From Filosporella fistucella (lineage: Eukaryota > Ascomycota > Leotiomycetes > Helotiales), in NCBI GenBank assembly GCA_030077755.1, contig JAQJZZ010000011.1, positions 682,001-746,000 of the forward strand: a stretch of 64,000 bases of DNA, given 5' to 3'. Shown in pieces: positions 12,100-24,517 of the stretch. The stretch's first letter is position 1. Every line of letters starts with the position of its first letter. The notes beneath the pieces were generated by a model, which worked only from the letters and a program-made list of their open reading frames with translations, was not told the DNA's origin and did not search any database. A program made the position numbers and the translations under genes.

Positions 12100-15000
12100 T
12101 CAAAATATTTCTTCGACCATTCTCCAGGCCTCCCCATCCAAGGCCTTCTCTCTCTCCTCCCAATACTTGCCATTGAATTGCCAATACATCTCGCCCGTGA
12201 TAGGACATTGAGATTTGCTAAACCAATGAGGAACAAATTCTTCCCCGTTTTCTTCACGCTTTCGCCTCGTTGCACGTTGTTTCTCCTCAACTCTATTTTT
12301 CTCCGTTGCTGCAAAATCATATTGCCCATCTTCCATTGCTCTTTGATCAGGTCTCAAACGAGTATCTGTCGGAGGGAGCCAAGGAACAAGTTTCTCATTG
12401 GGATCATTCAATGTGACAACGAATGGAGTCAAATTGAAAGGAATTCCAGTAGGTCTTGCGTTGGCCTCCCAAACGAGGAATGCTTGATTAGGATCGCTAA
12501 CACTGCCACGGTGATGGCCACCACCCTTTGGCTCTTCAACAGCAGCCTCATAGCCAGGAGTAAATCTGGCATAGATTTTATTATTCCATCGTCCACCTAG
12601 ACTGAAACGAGTCTGACCATCAGCATCATTGACACGACCAGATATTTGATATGCACTTGAGGCTTTCCAACCACGAGGCTTGAAATCGATCAGACAGGTT
12701 TCGCCAGTATTCCAGTTCTTCACTTCCATAGGTCCATAATTGTCGACAGTGGGTGAGCCAGTGATGATACCGATGACTGACGAGGTTACCTTCTTCCAGG
12801 TATATAGCTCTTCCTTGCCGCCTTGGGGACGCAGTTTGAGGAACCAAGTACCAAGTGGATTGATATCAAAGGATTTTCCATAGAATTTGGACTTCACAGC
12901 AGATTCTCCATAATACGTCCATTTTGGAGACTCGGCCCAGGCAGCCCCAATCGGGGGATGATGGCTGACTTGTTCGATGAAGAAGCGGTAGTTCTTATCA
13001 GGTCTGACGTATTCAAACGTTTCGCCGAGAAGTGGATTGAAAGGCTTTGCAACTCTACCGATAGTCGAGGCATATTCACTGGCAGCGAATGCAGCAACAT
13101 AAACCATACGCTCGGTAGAATCCGGTCTCTCAGCGGCAATATCAAGCAGGTCTGCGTACTCCATATCTTCGGCACAACGTTGCAGAAGTGAAGTGGGTTC
13201 GTTGAATGATACAGGAAGGGTCATCTTAGTCATATCTTTACCAATCATAGACTTCAAAATACTCTAGTGACAGTGTTAGTGTATATATAGAAGAATCGAC
13301 GTGAAACTTACCCAAAGTGAGATCTTCGGCCTGTCGTCAGCATCCATTTTGAGCTTCTTACGAATACCATCTTCGTATCCCTTGAAAGAGGAACTAAGAT
13401 CAATGCCACTGGCCACAAGAGCTTTCCCCTTCTCAGGCTCTACAGCAGAAGGTTGAGTGTATGGTGGAAGCATGGTCGCAACCTCAACCTCTCCAGCATC
13501 AACTGCATCGAAAAATTCCTCGTCATCCTCGGAATCAGAGTCTGAAAGTGGCCCAACTTCTGCCAGTATCGACTTGCGCCGGAGAGAACTTCTGGCAGTG
13601 GATCTCCGCCTTAATGATTTGCCTTCGTTGTCCATGTCCACATCTTCGAGAGCATCGGAAAAGTCTGCACCACTTGAAGGCTCCCCTCTGCTAGCTGGGC
13701 GGCTGGTGACAGCAACACTTCCTTCAATCACTTCACGCAAAGCCCGTTTAGTAAGCTTTCTCTTCTCCTCTGCCTCTCCCACACGAGCTTCGAGTACTTC
13801 TTGTTCGCGGGCAACCTGCGCCATGCTGTCTTCCCACATGCGCCTCATATCTGCTTCTCTATCGAGACGATATTGCCAATAGGCATCACGATCCTTTGAA
13901 ATTTTGAGTAAATCTCCAACCAAACCCTTAAGATTGCGGATGGATGAATCATAAGTCTGTACAGCTTGCATTGCCACAGGGTCTGAAACGGGCAAAGAAG
14001 GGTTTTTGGTCTGCTCAGCCTGCAGAGCCGCATTCACTTGCCCCATCATCTCAAGCTGAAGCTTTGCTGATTGAGCAGTGATGTCGAATGCGTCCTTAGT
14101 TGCGGGTGCTTCCCGATCGCTAGAACCATCCCCGTACTCATCATCCTCATCCCCATCACCGGGGCCAGTCCCAATATTACTAGGAACTTTAGACATGTCA
14201 CCCATGAAGCTAGGCTCGTAAGAGCCATAAGCAGTGCCATCATCATCATCTGCGACGCTTCCACTAGCGAAAGCAACCCTCGAGCTGCCCACTTTTGTCG
14301 AATTTGGTTGTGGTATTAAACGCGAGGTTTGTGTGCTATTCCGTCGGTAGTCGAGAACACTCGCCGACTCGCTGGGAGCTAGATCTGTTGTAGAAGCCTC
14401 TTTTGTAGAAACACCAGAGTGTTCGGCCTTTGCTTGTCTCAAAAGCTCTGCACTCTTCTGCCTCTGTTTATCTTCTTCTTTTGCCTGATCTTTCGTCCAC
14501 TGAATAGAATTATTGAGTGCCCAAAACCATCTCTTTGCTTCAACCTCATGATTTGCCTTTAGGTGGTACTTGACAGATGACTTTCCAATAATGTCGAATT
14601 TTGTCTTCTCGGTTGGATCCATATTGAGCTTTGCAATCTTCATGTTGATAGCCCCACGGCATGCTGACCCAGCATCGTCTTGGTGCTTGTAGTAACTCAT
14701 AACACCATCTTCTAAGACAAACCAACGCAACTGGTAACCCTTCCTATAATTGGTCCACTTCTTCAAATATCCTTTCATTTCACGGCCCTCTTTTCCAGCA
14801 AGAGCATCTCCAGGTGCAGCATTAACTGCCCCTTGCTGAGATGCGTTTCCTAGAACAGCCTTCTCTTGGATGCCCCGTTGCGCCGCGACGGCTGCTGGAG
14901 ATCTCTTGAGCATAGCTCTGGTGTTGTCGTCTTTCGTGACATCTTGAGGAAGCTTTCCTCTCCGATCGCGACGGAATGGGTCGGCTCCATGAAGCAAGAG

Positions 15001-16031
15001 GACTTGAATCAGGGCTGAGTTCTTCTTCCTGGCTGCCTCATGAAGTAAGGTTCCACCTGACTGAACAGTCGTTATATCTGACGCAAACTCTCCTCCGTTG
15101 ATATCCAAAACCATCTTCACTCGTGGCTCTTCGAGAACCTGGCTGAGCGTCTTGTAGTCACCCTGTGCTACCAAGGCTTGAACCTGCCTTATCTTACTGT
15201 CGACGAATATTGACCGGGATAGTTGAAGTTGTTGAAAAATATCTGGTGTCCGGGCAAGATCAAGAGGCAATCGGCCCTGATAATTTGCCATAGAGTCATT
15301 GATTCCAGGTTGTTCGAGCAATAGACGCACAATCTGCCCCCTTCCTTGTGCTGCTGCAAGATGAAGCGCAGTGTTTCCCTCCTTATCTCGAGCATTGACG
15401 TCAATTGTCCCAGCTCCATCAGACAGAACATACTCCACCACAGGCAGCTCAGCACATTGAATTGCCAGGTGCAGAATACTTGTGTCTTCTAGTCCCCCCG
15501 ATGACCCCGCTCCCGTAGCACTAGAAATGCTCAATCTGCTTCCATCTGTATCCCGTATCGCCTTTGAAATCGATGCTGTGTCACCACTTCGCAGGGCCTC
15601 GAATATTCGAAATTTCTTGACCGACTGCTCGATTGAGACAGTCTTATCCTGTGGCGGTGCCGGAGATGAAGGTGTCATATTTCTAGGGCCGTTGTGGATG
15701 TTCGACGTTGATCTCATTAACCCCGCAGTACCTGTTGATGGCTTCTGGGCGTGGCCTCGCGAAGCGTGGTGAGCGATTGTAGGAGGGGCAGGTGTATTGA
15801 TGGGTAAGGAAGCCGAAGATGATCCATCCTCTGAATGTCCTTCATCGTTCTTTCTTTCTTTTCGTTGCAGAAGGGAAAGGGCTGAGGATTTGTTCCGCTT
15901 ATGGCTAGACATCCACATATTAGCTACATTCTCTGGAAATATCGCCCTTTGCCAAGAATAATGCGACAACAATCATTCTGGACTCAACAAGTGTTATTAG
16001 AATCTGCGAACCTTTCAGGTGCTTCCGCCAT
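12100..16031 (-). CDS. Oxysterol-binding protein with ankyrin, PH, FFAT and ORD (Osh1/Osh2-like)
   Basis: A lipid-transfer protein that moves sterols or phosphoinositides at membrane contact sites. The preferred model has exons 16031-16012, 15904-13312 and 13263-12100 on the minus strand and 1258 aa. A 20 nt first exon (MAEAPES) splices in phase to [12 protein letters not shown]. The alternative is a start at 15912 without that exon. Order of parts: ankyrin repeats (about residues 145-340), PH domain (about 383-478, [19 protein letters not shown]), Ser-rich linker, coiled coil, FFAT-like motif EFFDAVD near 801, and the ligand-binding ORD (about 870-1258). The ORD carries the family signature EQVSHHPP. 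The ankyrin-PH-FFAT-ORD order matches yeast Osh1/Osh2. The main splice ([13 protein letters not shown]) falls inside a highly conserved ORD block, so it is secure. The first exon is less certain. Confidence 0.92.
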
Positions 16032-17585
16032 GGTGCCTGCAATTATACCCTAGGTAATGGAGAAAATCGGAAGATGTTGTGCTTGAAACTCGGCAGCTGC
16101 TGGTAACTTGGTTAGGGACAGTGTTCCAAGCAAGTTCATGTGGGGGGCAAGTTAGAACCACGAACCTCACTTTGTCTTCCGCGTCGAGATGAAGCGAACA
16201 ACGAAACGGGTGAGGATCTAGTCCTTCTGGCTGCTGTGTAAAGGTGCAGGGCACCTCCTTGAGGATAGTTGTTGTACAATAAAGATGTGAGCACGTTGCG
16301 CTTGCTGGTCTCTCCTCGATCTCCTTGCAAGCAGGTCAGTTCCAGTCCAATCCAATAGTCCCAGTCTAGGATCAACAATGACGTTAGCGAGCATGAATCA
16401 CGTGTAAAAAGGGATCACGGTCCGAAATGGAGAAGATCATCGGATTATCAATCATGGCGAGGTCAACAGCGACACAATTGAGCGTACGCAGCGTACGGAG
16501 TAAGAGAGCATCGTGAAGATACTGCCGCATTCGTATAACCCTTTAAGGAAGTATGAGTCGTCCCAGGGGCCGCAGTGAGTGAGGTGAGATTCAACATAGT
16601 GGCCGCGTCAGTCTGGGCTTGTCAGACGCCACTCTACCAGGAGATGGTCTTCATGGAATCGGCATTAAAATCAATCCGCTACACGACATGTACCTCGATT
16701 GACTTCTTACAATCCGACCCGCATATCAATCCGGGGTTCCGAAGAAATACTCCCCTGAAGCACTCGCTTAGGTGGTCTGACCGACAGCGATTGGACTCAG
16801 TTGGCGAGAGTCCGACGATAATCAAGAATAAGAGAATATTGAGAATTTGAGGTTGAAGAGTAGAGCCTGTGCGTATAGTCTTCTGAAAAAGGACTGTGAG
16901 TGTCTTATCGTAGGGTATAAGAAATGTTGGCAGGTGGTGATTGAGAACACATCCAAGATTTCTCCTCCGCAGCCAAGTCATGATGGCTTCAAGGCTCTAT
17001 ATCCCTACTGCTCTACTAATACAACTGCTCTGAACCGCAATAACAGTCAGATATCATATCCTCCCGGAGAAGATTAAAGCTCGAATCAGAATCATGAGCC
17101 ACCCACCTCTTTCCTCTCAGCCATTCAAATCTTTCCCCTTTTTAAGCGGGGCGACCAGAATCTTTGTGCATCAATTAGGTAGCTAGGACTACCTTAAGAT
17201 AATGTACTCAATCCACCGGCCAAGTTGATATGGTTTAAGTCTTGACCGGGATGTTGTATATGATCTAGAATGCCTTCGTCAAACGGCAGATTTCTTCTGT
17301 CTATTCTCCGATTCACTCTTTTCCCCTTGTTAAAATCATACTCGAGACCAATTGGTTATTGAGAGTACAGCATTTGGAAATATTTGGACAATATGGTCTC
17401 GTACAAGCGCTGCAAGGCACAAGTGCCTTTTTACATGCCCCTTGATCCAGGAATCTGACAAAATAATTTCAAATTTCGAGTCACTATATTATTCAAGATA
17501 CTTTTTGACCTGAGTTTTATATTTCATGATATACTCAAAAATTAACTATCAAGAATCCGTAATCAAATCAGACACTCAACATGAC
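16032..17585. other. Gene-free interval
   Basis: This holds the promoter of the oxysterol-binding gene and the 3' flank of the esterase. Only short ORFs without protein-like composition occur, and no RNA gene is apparent. Confidence 0.55.
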
Positions 17586-19289
17586 TCACAGCCCACTATT
17601 ATGATCCGGCGGCACCGCCCCAACAACAGGCGTAGTTCCCCTACAATTATCATCAAAATCACTCAGTGGTATCATCTGCGTCACCTGTCCCTCCCACGCA
17701 AACTCAATCGCGTTTCCTCCAGGCTCATAAGCACTCCATCCCTGACTTGGCAACCCATTCACCGGATCGCGCATAAACGCCAACCAGAGATCTTGCATCC
17801 GATGCGAAACGGCATATTGGAAGGGAGTGGATTCTCCGCGTACGATATCGTGGGTTCCGAATATGAGAGGCAGTTCGGAAGAATGGTAGGCGCCTTCCCA
17901 GGGACGGGGAGAGATGTTGGAGAAGTTGCCGGTGTAGTAGTAGCGGTAGGTTGTGGCGTTTGCGACGTAGCGGTTTCTATTATGTTAGTGATGTTATTGA
18001 AAATTTGGGGTAAAGGGGACGAACTTGGCAGTCTGTTGTGCCCAGCATGCTCGTTGAACGGTGTTGGCGTTTGCAGCTGTCTCGTTGACGGATGTGCCGT
18101 TGTCAGTCCATGCGGTGAGCGAAGAACCCTCGTTGTTATTTGTCCCATGGATTGCTGGCTGTATCTCATCAACTTCATATGAACCAGGAATGAGACGATA
18201 TACTCACCACTTTCGAGAAATTCCCAGCCAGCGCTCTGGCGGTATAATTTGAAAAACGGGTAACATTATCCACGATTGGAGTGAATGAAATGCTTGGTGT
18301 TGTCCCATTATCCTGATATGATTTCAAGAACGCTTCAATGTCCATAAAACTAACCTGTCTCATGCAAGAAAGCTCGGCAGCTGCACTCAAGTTCCCACAT
18401 CCAAACTGCCCGGCAACAAAAGTGAAGTTGAGGCCCTGAGGATCGCTGCTTGGTGCTCCTCCAATAGCAGAGGAAGAATCCATGATGATTCCTGAGATTA
18501 TGGGGTCGTTCGGATAAGCAAAATTATAGTAATCGGTAGAACTCGCTCCCGCTGATTGTCCCCAGAGTGTGATTTTGGAGGTATCGCCGCCAAAGTTGGC
18601 GATGTTCGAGCGAACCCATTCAAGAGCTAGGCGCTGATCAAGGAGACCGAGATTCTTCATAGAGTCAAGTCCAGATGCATGCGGGTTGCCGAAAATGTTT
18701 AACCGATAACTTGTGATGTTAGTCTTTGTGTCTCGAGACGGAAACTTACTCACTTGATTTGAACAACGATGTGGGCCTGGGTTCTCTGTACCCAGGGTGT
18801 AGGGATCTGATACTCAATTTGCGCTCCACCAGTGAGTTGACCTCCACCATAGATCCAGACAATCACGGGCAGCTTCTCATTGGTGCAATTACTCTTCGAG
18901 CCATATGGAGCCCAGATGCTCAAAGTAAGGCAGTCTTCAGATGTAGGACCAGAGATTAAAAATTCTCGAGCGTCAATTTCGTAAGTTGATGGAATAGAAG
19001 TGTCGTATTGAGGACACGAAGGGCTGAATGAGGTTGCATCGATATCGCCGACTGGTGATTTCGCAATAGAAGGTTCCCATCTCAAGTCTCCTACTGGAGG
19101 TTCTGCAAAGGGAATTCCGAGGAATTGAGCTACATCGGGGTGAGTGCCATTGACCAAGCCATAGACTGTACCGACTGTGGTATCAACTTTCAGAGAGGTA
19201 ATAGCTAAGCAAGTGCTCAAGCTGGTAGCTAAAACAAGAAGCTTGAGAGAGGGCCTAGACAGTGAGTATGACGAAAACATGTCTGACAT
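17586..19289 (-). CDS. Secreted type-B carboxylesterase / lipase family protein
   Basis: An alpha/beta-hydrolase of the carboxylesterase type-B family (cholinesterase and Candida rugosa lipase relatives), hydrolysing an ester outside the cell. The substrate cannot be read from sequence. Four exons on the minus strand (19289-18754, 18709-18208, 18158-18025, 17976-17586) give 520 aa. A hydrophobic signal peptide ends near STCLA. The oxyanion block is IVWIYGGGQ, the nucleophile elbow GQSAG, the acid Glu in TNNNEGSS, and the catalytic His probably in GAYHSSELPLIFG. Several N-X-S/T sequons support secretion. All introns are 44-49 nt, and the third uses the donor GTTCGT. An ATG at 19280 (MFSSYS) is an equally plausible start. 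Confidence 0.9.
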
Positions 19290-20421
19290 TGGACTGTGGT
19301 CCCAAAGTAAAACTACTATTCAAAAGGAAAGATATTTGAGAATATTTATTCTCTACCTCAAAAGTGGAAACCATACCTACAAACTACGTCCTTCCGGCAG
19401 CTTGAACGGATGATCTTATCCCTCTTCAGCCATTGACTCGATTCCAGGCGATCCGTCTCTAGAGCAATTCTTTGCAGAATCCCATCCTATTGCGGGGTAA
19501 ACAAAAAACTTCAGATATACATTACCAGCAAGAGCTTGCAAATAGGCCCGAATGCAAAATCTGGGACGACTTGAATGCCAAGTCGGAAGCTTCTATGCGC
19601 TGGTCAAGAGTGTTGTCAAAGTCATGAAGTCCCGTTTCTGCGGTAGAAGTGTCAAAGCCCCATCATCAGATCTAAAGGTCAATCTGCTGGTACTTTGCCC
19701 TTTATTGCGGGGTAAGTGGGGCAGGAACTGCTGTGTCGTGGGGAAGCTGTAGCTGTGAGAACGTCGGTCCGATGTTCTTCGGTCCCGAAACATTTAAAGC
19801 TGTCAAAAGTGGGCAGAAGAGCTTGAGAAAATCGAGAGATCAAAAGTTTTTAGGTTAATGGATCATGCTAGTGAGAGATCCAAGACTTTGAAAGCTCTAA
19901 AGAGGTCCCAAATGACGTCGTTCGAATAGACGAGGACGGGTGGGTTCATCCGATCTTCTGATGTCGTGACAAACCTCTTTTGATATACTTCGTATTCGGT
20001 TTCCTACCCGAGTGCATTTTTGAAGCTGCAATGGTGTTGGGAAAGTGAAGAGTTTCATGGAATGAGCCTTGCGAGCAGCCATTCCTGCATACCTTTTATT
20101 TTCAGCGCGTGCTGCGCCTCTCCACAATCACTCATTGTAAAATTGCTTTCATGTCGCGTGTTTTGACCTTGTGCGTCTTTAAAATTTATATGTTAACTCA
20201 TGGCATTTCATTCCCCTTTTTTGGCTTTCCCTCCTTGCAAGTCTTTTCTCTTATATTTGCTGTCATCAGTCATAGCAATATGACCTCACTAGCGTTTATA
20301 CGCCGCCCAAGGCTGGTGGCGCTTAATTTTTTGATCTTTGCAGCAACCTCAAGTGGATGAGTTGTTGGGCTTTGCCTAAAATCTACTGATCACCGGGTGG
20401 TTGGCCCAAAAGTAATTCATT
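19290..20421. other. Intergenic region between esterase and aspartic-protease relic
   Basis: The esterase promoter lies at the left end. No conserved ORF, repeat or RNA gene is visible. The right end may contain further decayed promoter or 5' coding sequence of the protease-like pseudogene. Confidence 0.5.
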
Positions 20422-21730
20422 ATGGAGCTCACCCCTAACGTTTGGTCAACCAGCCCGTCTTTGGCCTCACAGAGAGGAGTATTTCTATGGCTAGGAGGGC
20501 CGCAATGGACCGTCAGAGAGCTATATCTATACCCTATCCACGCAGTACTTTCAACATCCTACAAAAATACCTATATTTCGACGTCAGCGAATGGTTCAAA
20601 AACGGCTAGTTGTCCTAACAGCTTCACTTGGAATTACACAGCGTCCGTTGAAAACTCTACACTGGATTTACCATTCACGTATAATGATTCTGAAACTTGC
20701 AATGGCATTCTTAACCTTACCACTGTCCATCCATCTACCTTGAAACGAACTCGAACTTTACGGGCTCTCCAGAAGATGTCGCAACTAGCAAGGAATTGAA
20801 TGCTGCAGGGGGTGTGTATGGGACGATGACTGTCAGCTTGGCACTACCAGAGAGCTACAATTTTACGCCTATTCCCAATATCCATATTCCACATTACGAT
20901 CTCGGCGTTCAACTGCTGGGACTCGTGAACATATATTTAGAACAAAGGTTTGGTCTTGGATTGAACTCTACCTTTATCAACAACTTGTATAAACCGGAAT
21001 ATATACCATCCCCATCTGTTGGACTGTATTACGGTGTGCCGGCAACATCAGGTCCTCAGCAGGAAAGCAATGGATCTCTGATTATCGGAGGGTTCTCGAA
21101 AGACAGATTGTCAGGAGACTTCCTTAAGGAAACTTATCCCATCGGTCAATGGAAGTTTCCTCGACATTGTCCATAGGAGGTGGACGTAGCCGGGATATCC
21201 TCTACAACAGACAGCTTGGCCACGCATTTTACTGCCTGCATTGAGCCCTCAGACACTTCACTGGTACTTCCGGCTGAGCATTATACTAAATCTCAGCGTC
21301 AAACTCTTCAAATATAACCATTAAACTCACGGACGGTCTGATCGCAATGATCCCTACTTCTCAAGTATCACTCCGTGCAGTAGACGATAAAGACCAATCT
21401 CTTATCCTTGGAGCTCCTTTCCTGAGCCAGGTGTAGTTATTTATCGATTATCAAGAAAAGACACTGAGTATTGGCTTGGCAAATAATACTCTGGCATATC
21501 CCGCGACGAGAAACAACCTACAATGTATACAGCATGCAAATTCGACTGGAGATTTTGGGTGGGCTGGTAGCAGTCCTGCAGATTTAGTTACGACATCTGT
21601 CACAGCAACCAATTCTGCTGGAGGTGCGCAAAAGACTGGGAAGAGTGATATTGGGAGGATAGGGATCGATGCAACTCTCTTCACCTTGGGTGGAATCATA
21701 TCAACGATTATCAGTCGTATTTTAATGTAA
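20422..21730 (+). pseudogene. Degenerate pepsin-like aspartic protease homologue
   Basis: The remains of an A1-type aspartic-protease-like protein are spread over at least four frame segments. The first (20422-20799) is weak. The second (20796-21176) holds SLIIGGFSKDRLSGDF, a strand typical of the family's middle region. The third (about 21187-21317) has CIEPSDTSLVLP, resembling the second active-site loop. The fourth (about 21309-21730) contains LILGAPFLSQV, then a TAG, then LFIDYQEKTLSIG, and ends with a Ser/Thr linker and a hydrophobic, probably membrane-anchoring tail. Frame changes near 20800, 21176 and 21315 plus the TAG at about 21436 do not look like introns. No clear first catalytic Asp motif is seen, so the ancestor may already have been a non-peptidase homologue. 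Confidence 0.7.
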
Positions 21731-22746
21731 GGGGTGTACGGTGCTGGAGAGCGATTTGGCTACTTGACGACTCGTATGTGTTTGGAATGATATCTGGCAC
21801 AGCATCCATAAAGTGTAGCTCCAAGATTAATGATAGCTATGATTACGATTTCCCCAAAAATTATTCACTGTTCTCCGGGCATAATTCACATATCAGTGAT
21901 CATCTGAGACAAACCTAAGGCATTTGAGATTCAACTACGAATCTTCTGCCCTACTCATCACAACAAAATTGGTGTCAGTAACCAGACACTACAGCTAAAT
22001 AGAACATAGAAATGATAAGAGATCCTAGTAGAAGCTATGGTGGCGGATTGATTAAGTGTAAACTAAAGTTGATAACTGGACATCCTGTGCATTAAACAAA
22101 TCATCGCAAAGACCTACTCTGACCACTTGATGTGACACTTGGCAGGTTAACCCACATACGGAAATAGGAATTGGCAGAGACTTCAAAACGTTGATCAAGT
22201 TTCATAGAAAGGAACTTCAAATTAAACTAGCATCTTTCGCTGTTACTATATTGATTTTGGCTCTGTGTAGGCAGAATATATATCCGGTGAAGCGAAAACG
22301 GAAGCGGAATAAACTGGCGATAGGTACGGAGGTACAAGAAGGTACGGCTACTCGACGACACAGGGACTCTCCATCGCTCCGGACATAATTTCAGTACCTC
22401 GCTTCTACAGGAATATATAACGACATCCGTATCCTAAACATTTTATCCTTAAAAATTGTGCCAGCGTACCGTTCCGTTGAAGAATTTGAGTCAGTTCTCG
22501 TTCCGGGTTCCTCCGTCCGTGTCCCCGGCAACTGCGCGTCACTCTGCACCTCAACTTTTTTTTGTGTAGAAGCTCCAACGCAATCTGTCAGACTTTCACT
22601 GGAGCCCCATTGTCGCAAGGACACTCAACGTTTTACATACTCGTCCTCCATCCAAGATCTCTTCTCACAACTTCAATTGACTTCTTTTGAGCTCAATTGA
22701 CATTCTCCGCACATTTTTTGATAAAACCTACACCAGATCTTTCAAG
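21731..22746. other. Fumarase promoter region
   Basis: About 1 kb without a credible gene. The last 100 bp is CT- and A-rich, like a fungal promoter and 5' leader, ahead of the fumarase ATG. Short ORFs here have no recognisable content. Confidence 0.5.
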
Positions 22747-24517
22747 ATGATGCTCCGGTCGGCAAGAGGGAGCTCCGCTCTTGCAGCTCCGGCATCAGCT
22801 GCTAAACCGAGGGGAGTTGGACGAGCACTTAATCCTTCGACATCATCTTGCAAAGCATCTTTAGCATACAGTAATTCAATCTGCAATTCTCGGTCGATAT
22901 TTACGAGCAGATCTTGCGCCCGAACCACATCTTTTTCTTCCCAAAAGACTATCAACACCCTCAGACAACCCCGCTTCGAGAGAAACTTCCACGCAACTTC
23001 ATACAATATGGCAGAAACAAGAGCAGAGACTGATGCCTTTGGGGAGGTTCAGGTACCGGCAGATAAATACTGGGGAGCTCAAACAGAGCGGTCGTTGGAG
23101 AACTTCAAAATCAACCAACCTCAAGATCGCATGCCACCCCCAATCGTGAAGGCATTTGGCATCTTGAAAGGAGCAGCAGCTACTGTGAACATGAAATTTG
23201 GACTTGGTACGCTAGATAAAAGTGATTAAAGAAGCATAAGCTCACGATCGACAGACCCAACTATTGGCAAGGCCATTCAACAAGCTGCAGCAGAAGTAGC
23301 TGATCTCAAGCTCCTCGATCATTTCCCACTTGTTGTATGGCAAACTGGATCCGGAACACAATCAAACATGAATGCCAACGAAGTTATCTCGAATCGGGCT
23401 ATCGAGATTTTGGGAGGAAAGATGGGAAGCAAGAAACCTGTCCACCCGAATGATCATGTCAACATGAGCGCCTCTTCCAACGATACTTTCCCAACGGTCA
23501 TGCACATCGCAGCTGTTCTTGAGATTGAGCATGAGCTTTTGCCAGCCATCAAGTCACTTCGGGATGCTTTACAAAAGAAGGTGGATGAATTTGAGGCCAA
23601 GAAGATTATTAAGATTGGACGAACCCATCTTCAAGATGCTACTCCTTTGACATTGGCCCAAGAATTTTCCGGATATGTTGCACAACTCGAATTTGGAATT
23701 AAGCGCGTTGAATCTTCTCTGCCAGATCTTCGCTTGCTCGCACAAGGAGGAACAGCTGTTGGTACTGGAATCAATACTTTTAAAGGCTTCGCTGAGGATA
23801 TCGCTACTGAGGTTACAAGGATGACTGGTACCGAATTTAAGACTGCACCAAACAAATTCGAGTCCCTTGCTGCTCACGACGCTATTGTACAAGCTTCTGG
23901 TTCTTTGAATACTTTGGCATCATCCCTGTTCAAAATTGCTCAGGATATTAGATATCTCGGTTCCGGACCTCGCTGTGGACTTGGGGAATTGGCCCTTCCT
24001 GAGAATGAGCCTGGAAGCAGTATCATGCCAGGAAAAGTCAACCCTACTCAATGCGAGGCATTGACTATGGTTTGTGCTCAAGTGATTGGTAATCATACTG
24101 CTACAACTATTGGTGGCATGAATGGACAGTTTGAATTGAATGTTTTCAAACCATTGGTGATCCGAAATCTGTTGCACAGCATCCGTATCCTAAGTGACGG
24201 AATGAGGAGTTTCGAGAAGAACCTGGTTGTTGGTCTTCAAGCCAACGAGGAGAAGATCAAGAGTATCATGAAAGAGTCGTAAGTTTCATTCTCTATCACG
24301 CCAGACAAAATCTAATTCAATCAGGCTCATGTTAGTGACTTGCCTTAACCCGAAGATTGGTTACGATATGGCAAGCAAAGTTGCAAAGAATGCACACAAG
24401 AAGGGTCTCACATTGAAGGAATCAGCGATGGAATTGAAGGCACTAAGTGAGGAGGATTTCGATAGATTGGTCAGACCTGAGAATATGATTGGGCCTGAGG
24501 AGTATAAGGGTAAATAG
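22747..24517 (+). CDS. Fumarate hydratase, class II, mitochondrial (with possible cytosolic form)
   Basis: Catalyses fumarate to malate in the TCA cycle. Exons 22747-23206, 23255-24278 and 24325-24517 give 558 aa, introns 48 and 46 nt. The first 90 residues are an Arg/Ser-rich presequence ending near RNFHATSY. It is followed at once by a second ATG in good context ([12 protein letters not shown]), which opens the conserved mature protein. Catalytic and binding blocks are intact: [38 protein letters not shown] and the fumarate-lyase signature [13 protein letters not shown]. Both splices restore conserved sequence (MKFGL/DPTIGKA and [13 protein letters not shown]). The family call is certain. 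Dual targeting is inference from the internal ATG and from known behaviour of fungal fumarases. Confidence 0.96.

Noticed and set aside
12016..12600. 194-codon plus-strand ORF
   Set aside because: It runs antisense through the conserved ORD exon of the oxysterol-binding gene and has no family features.
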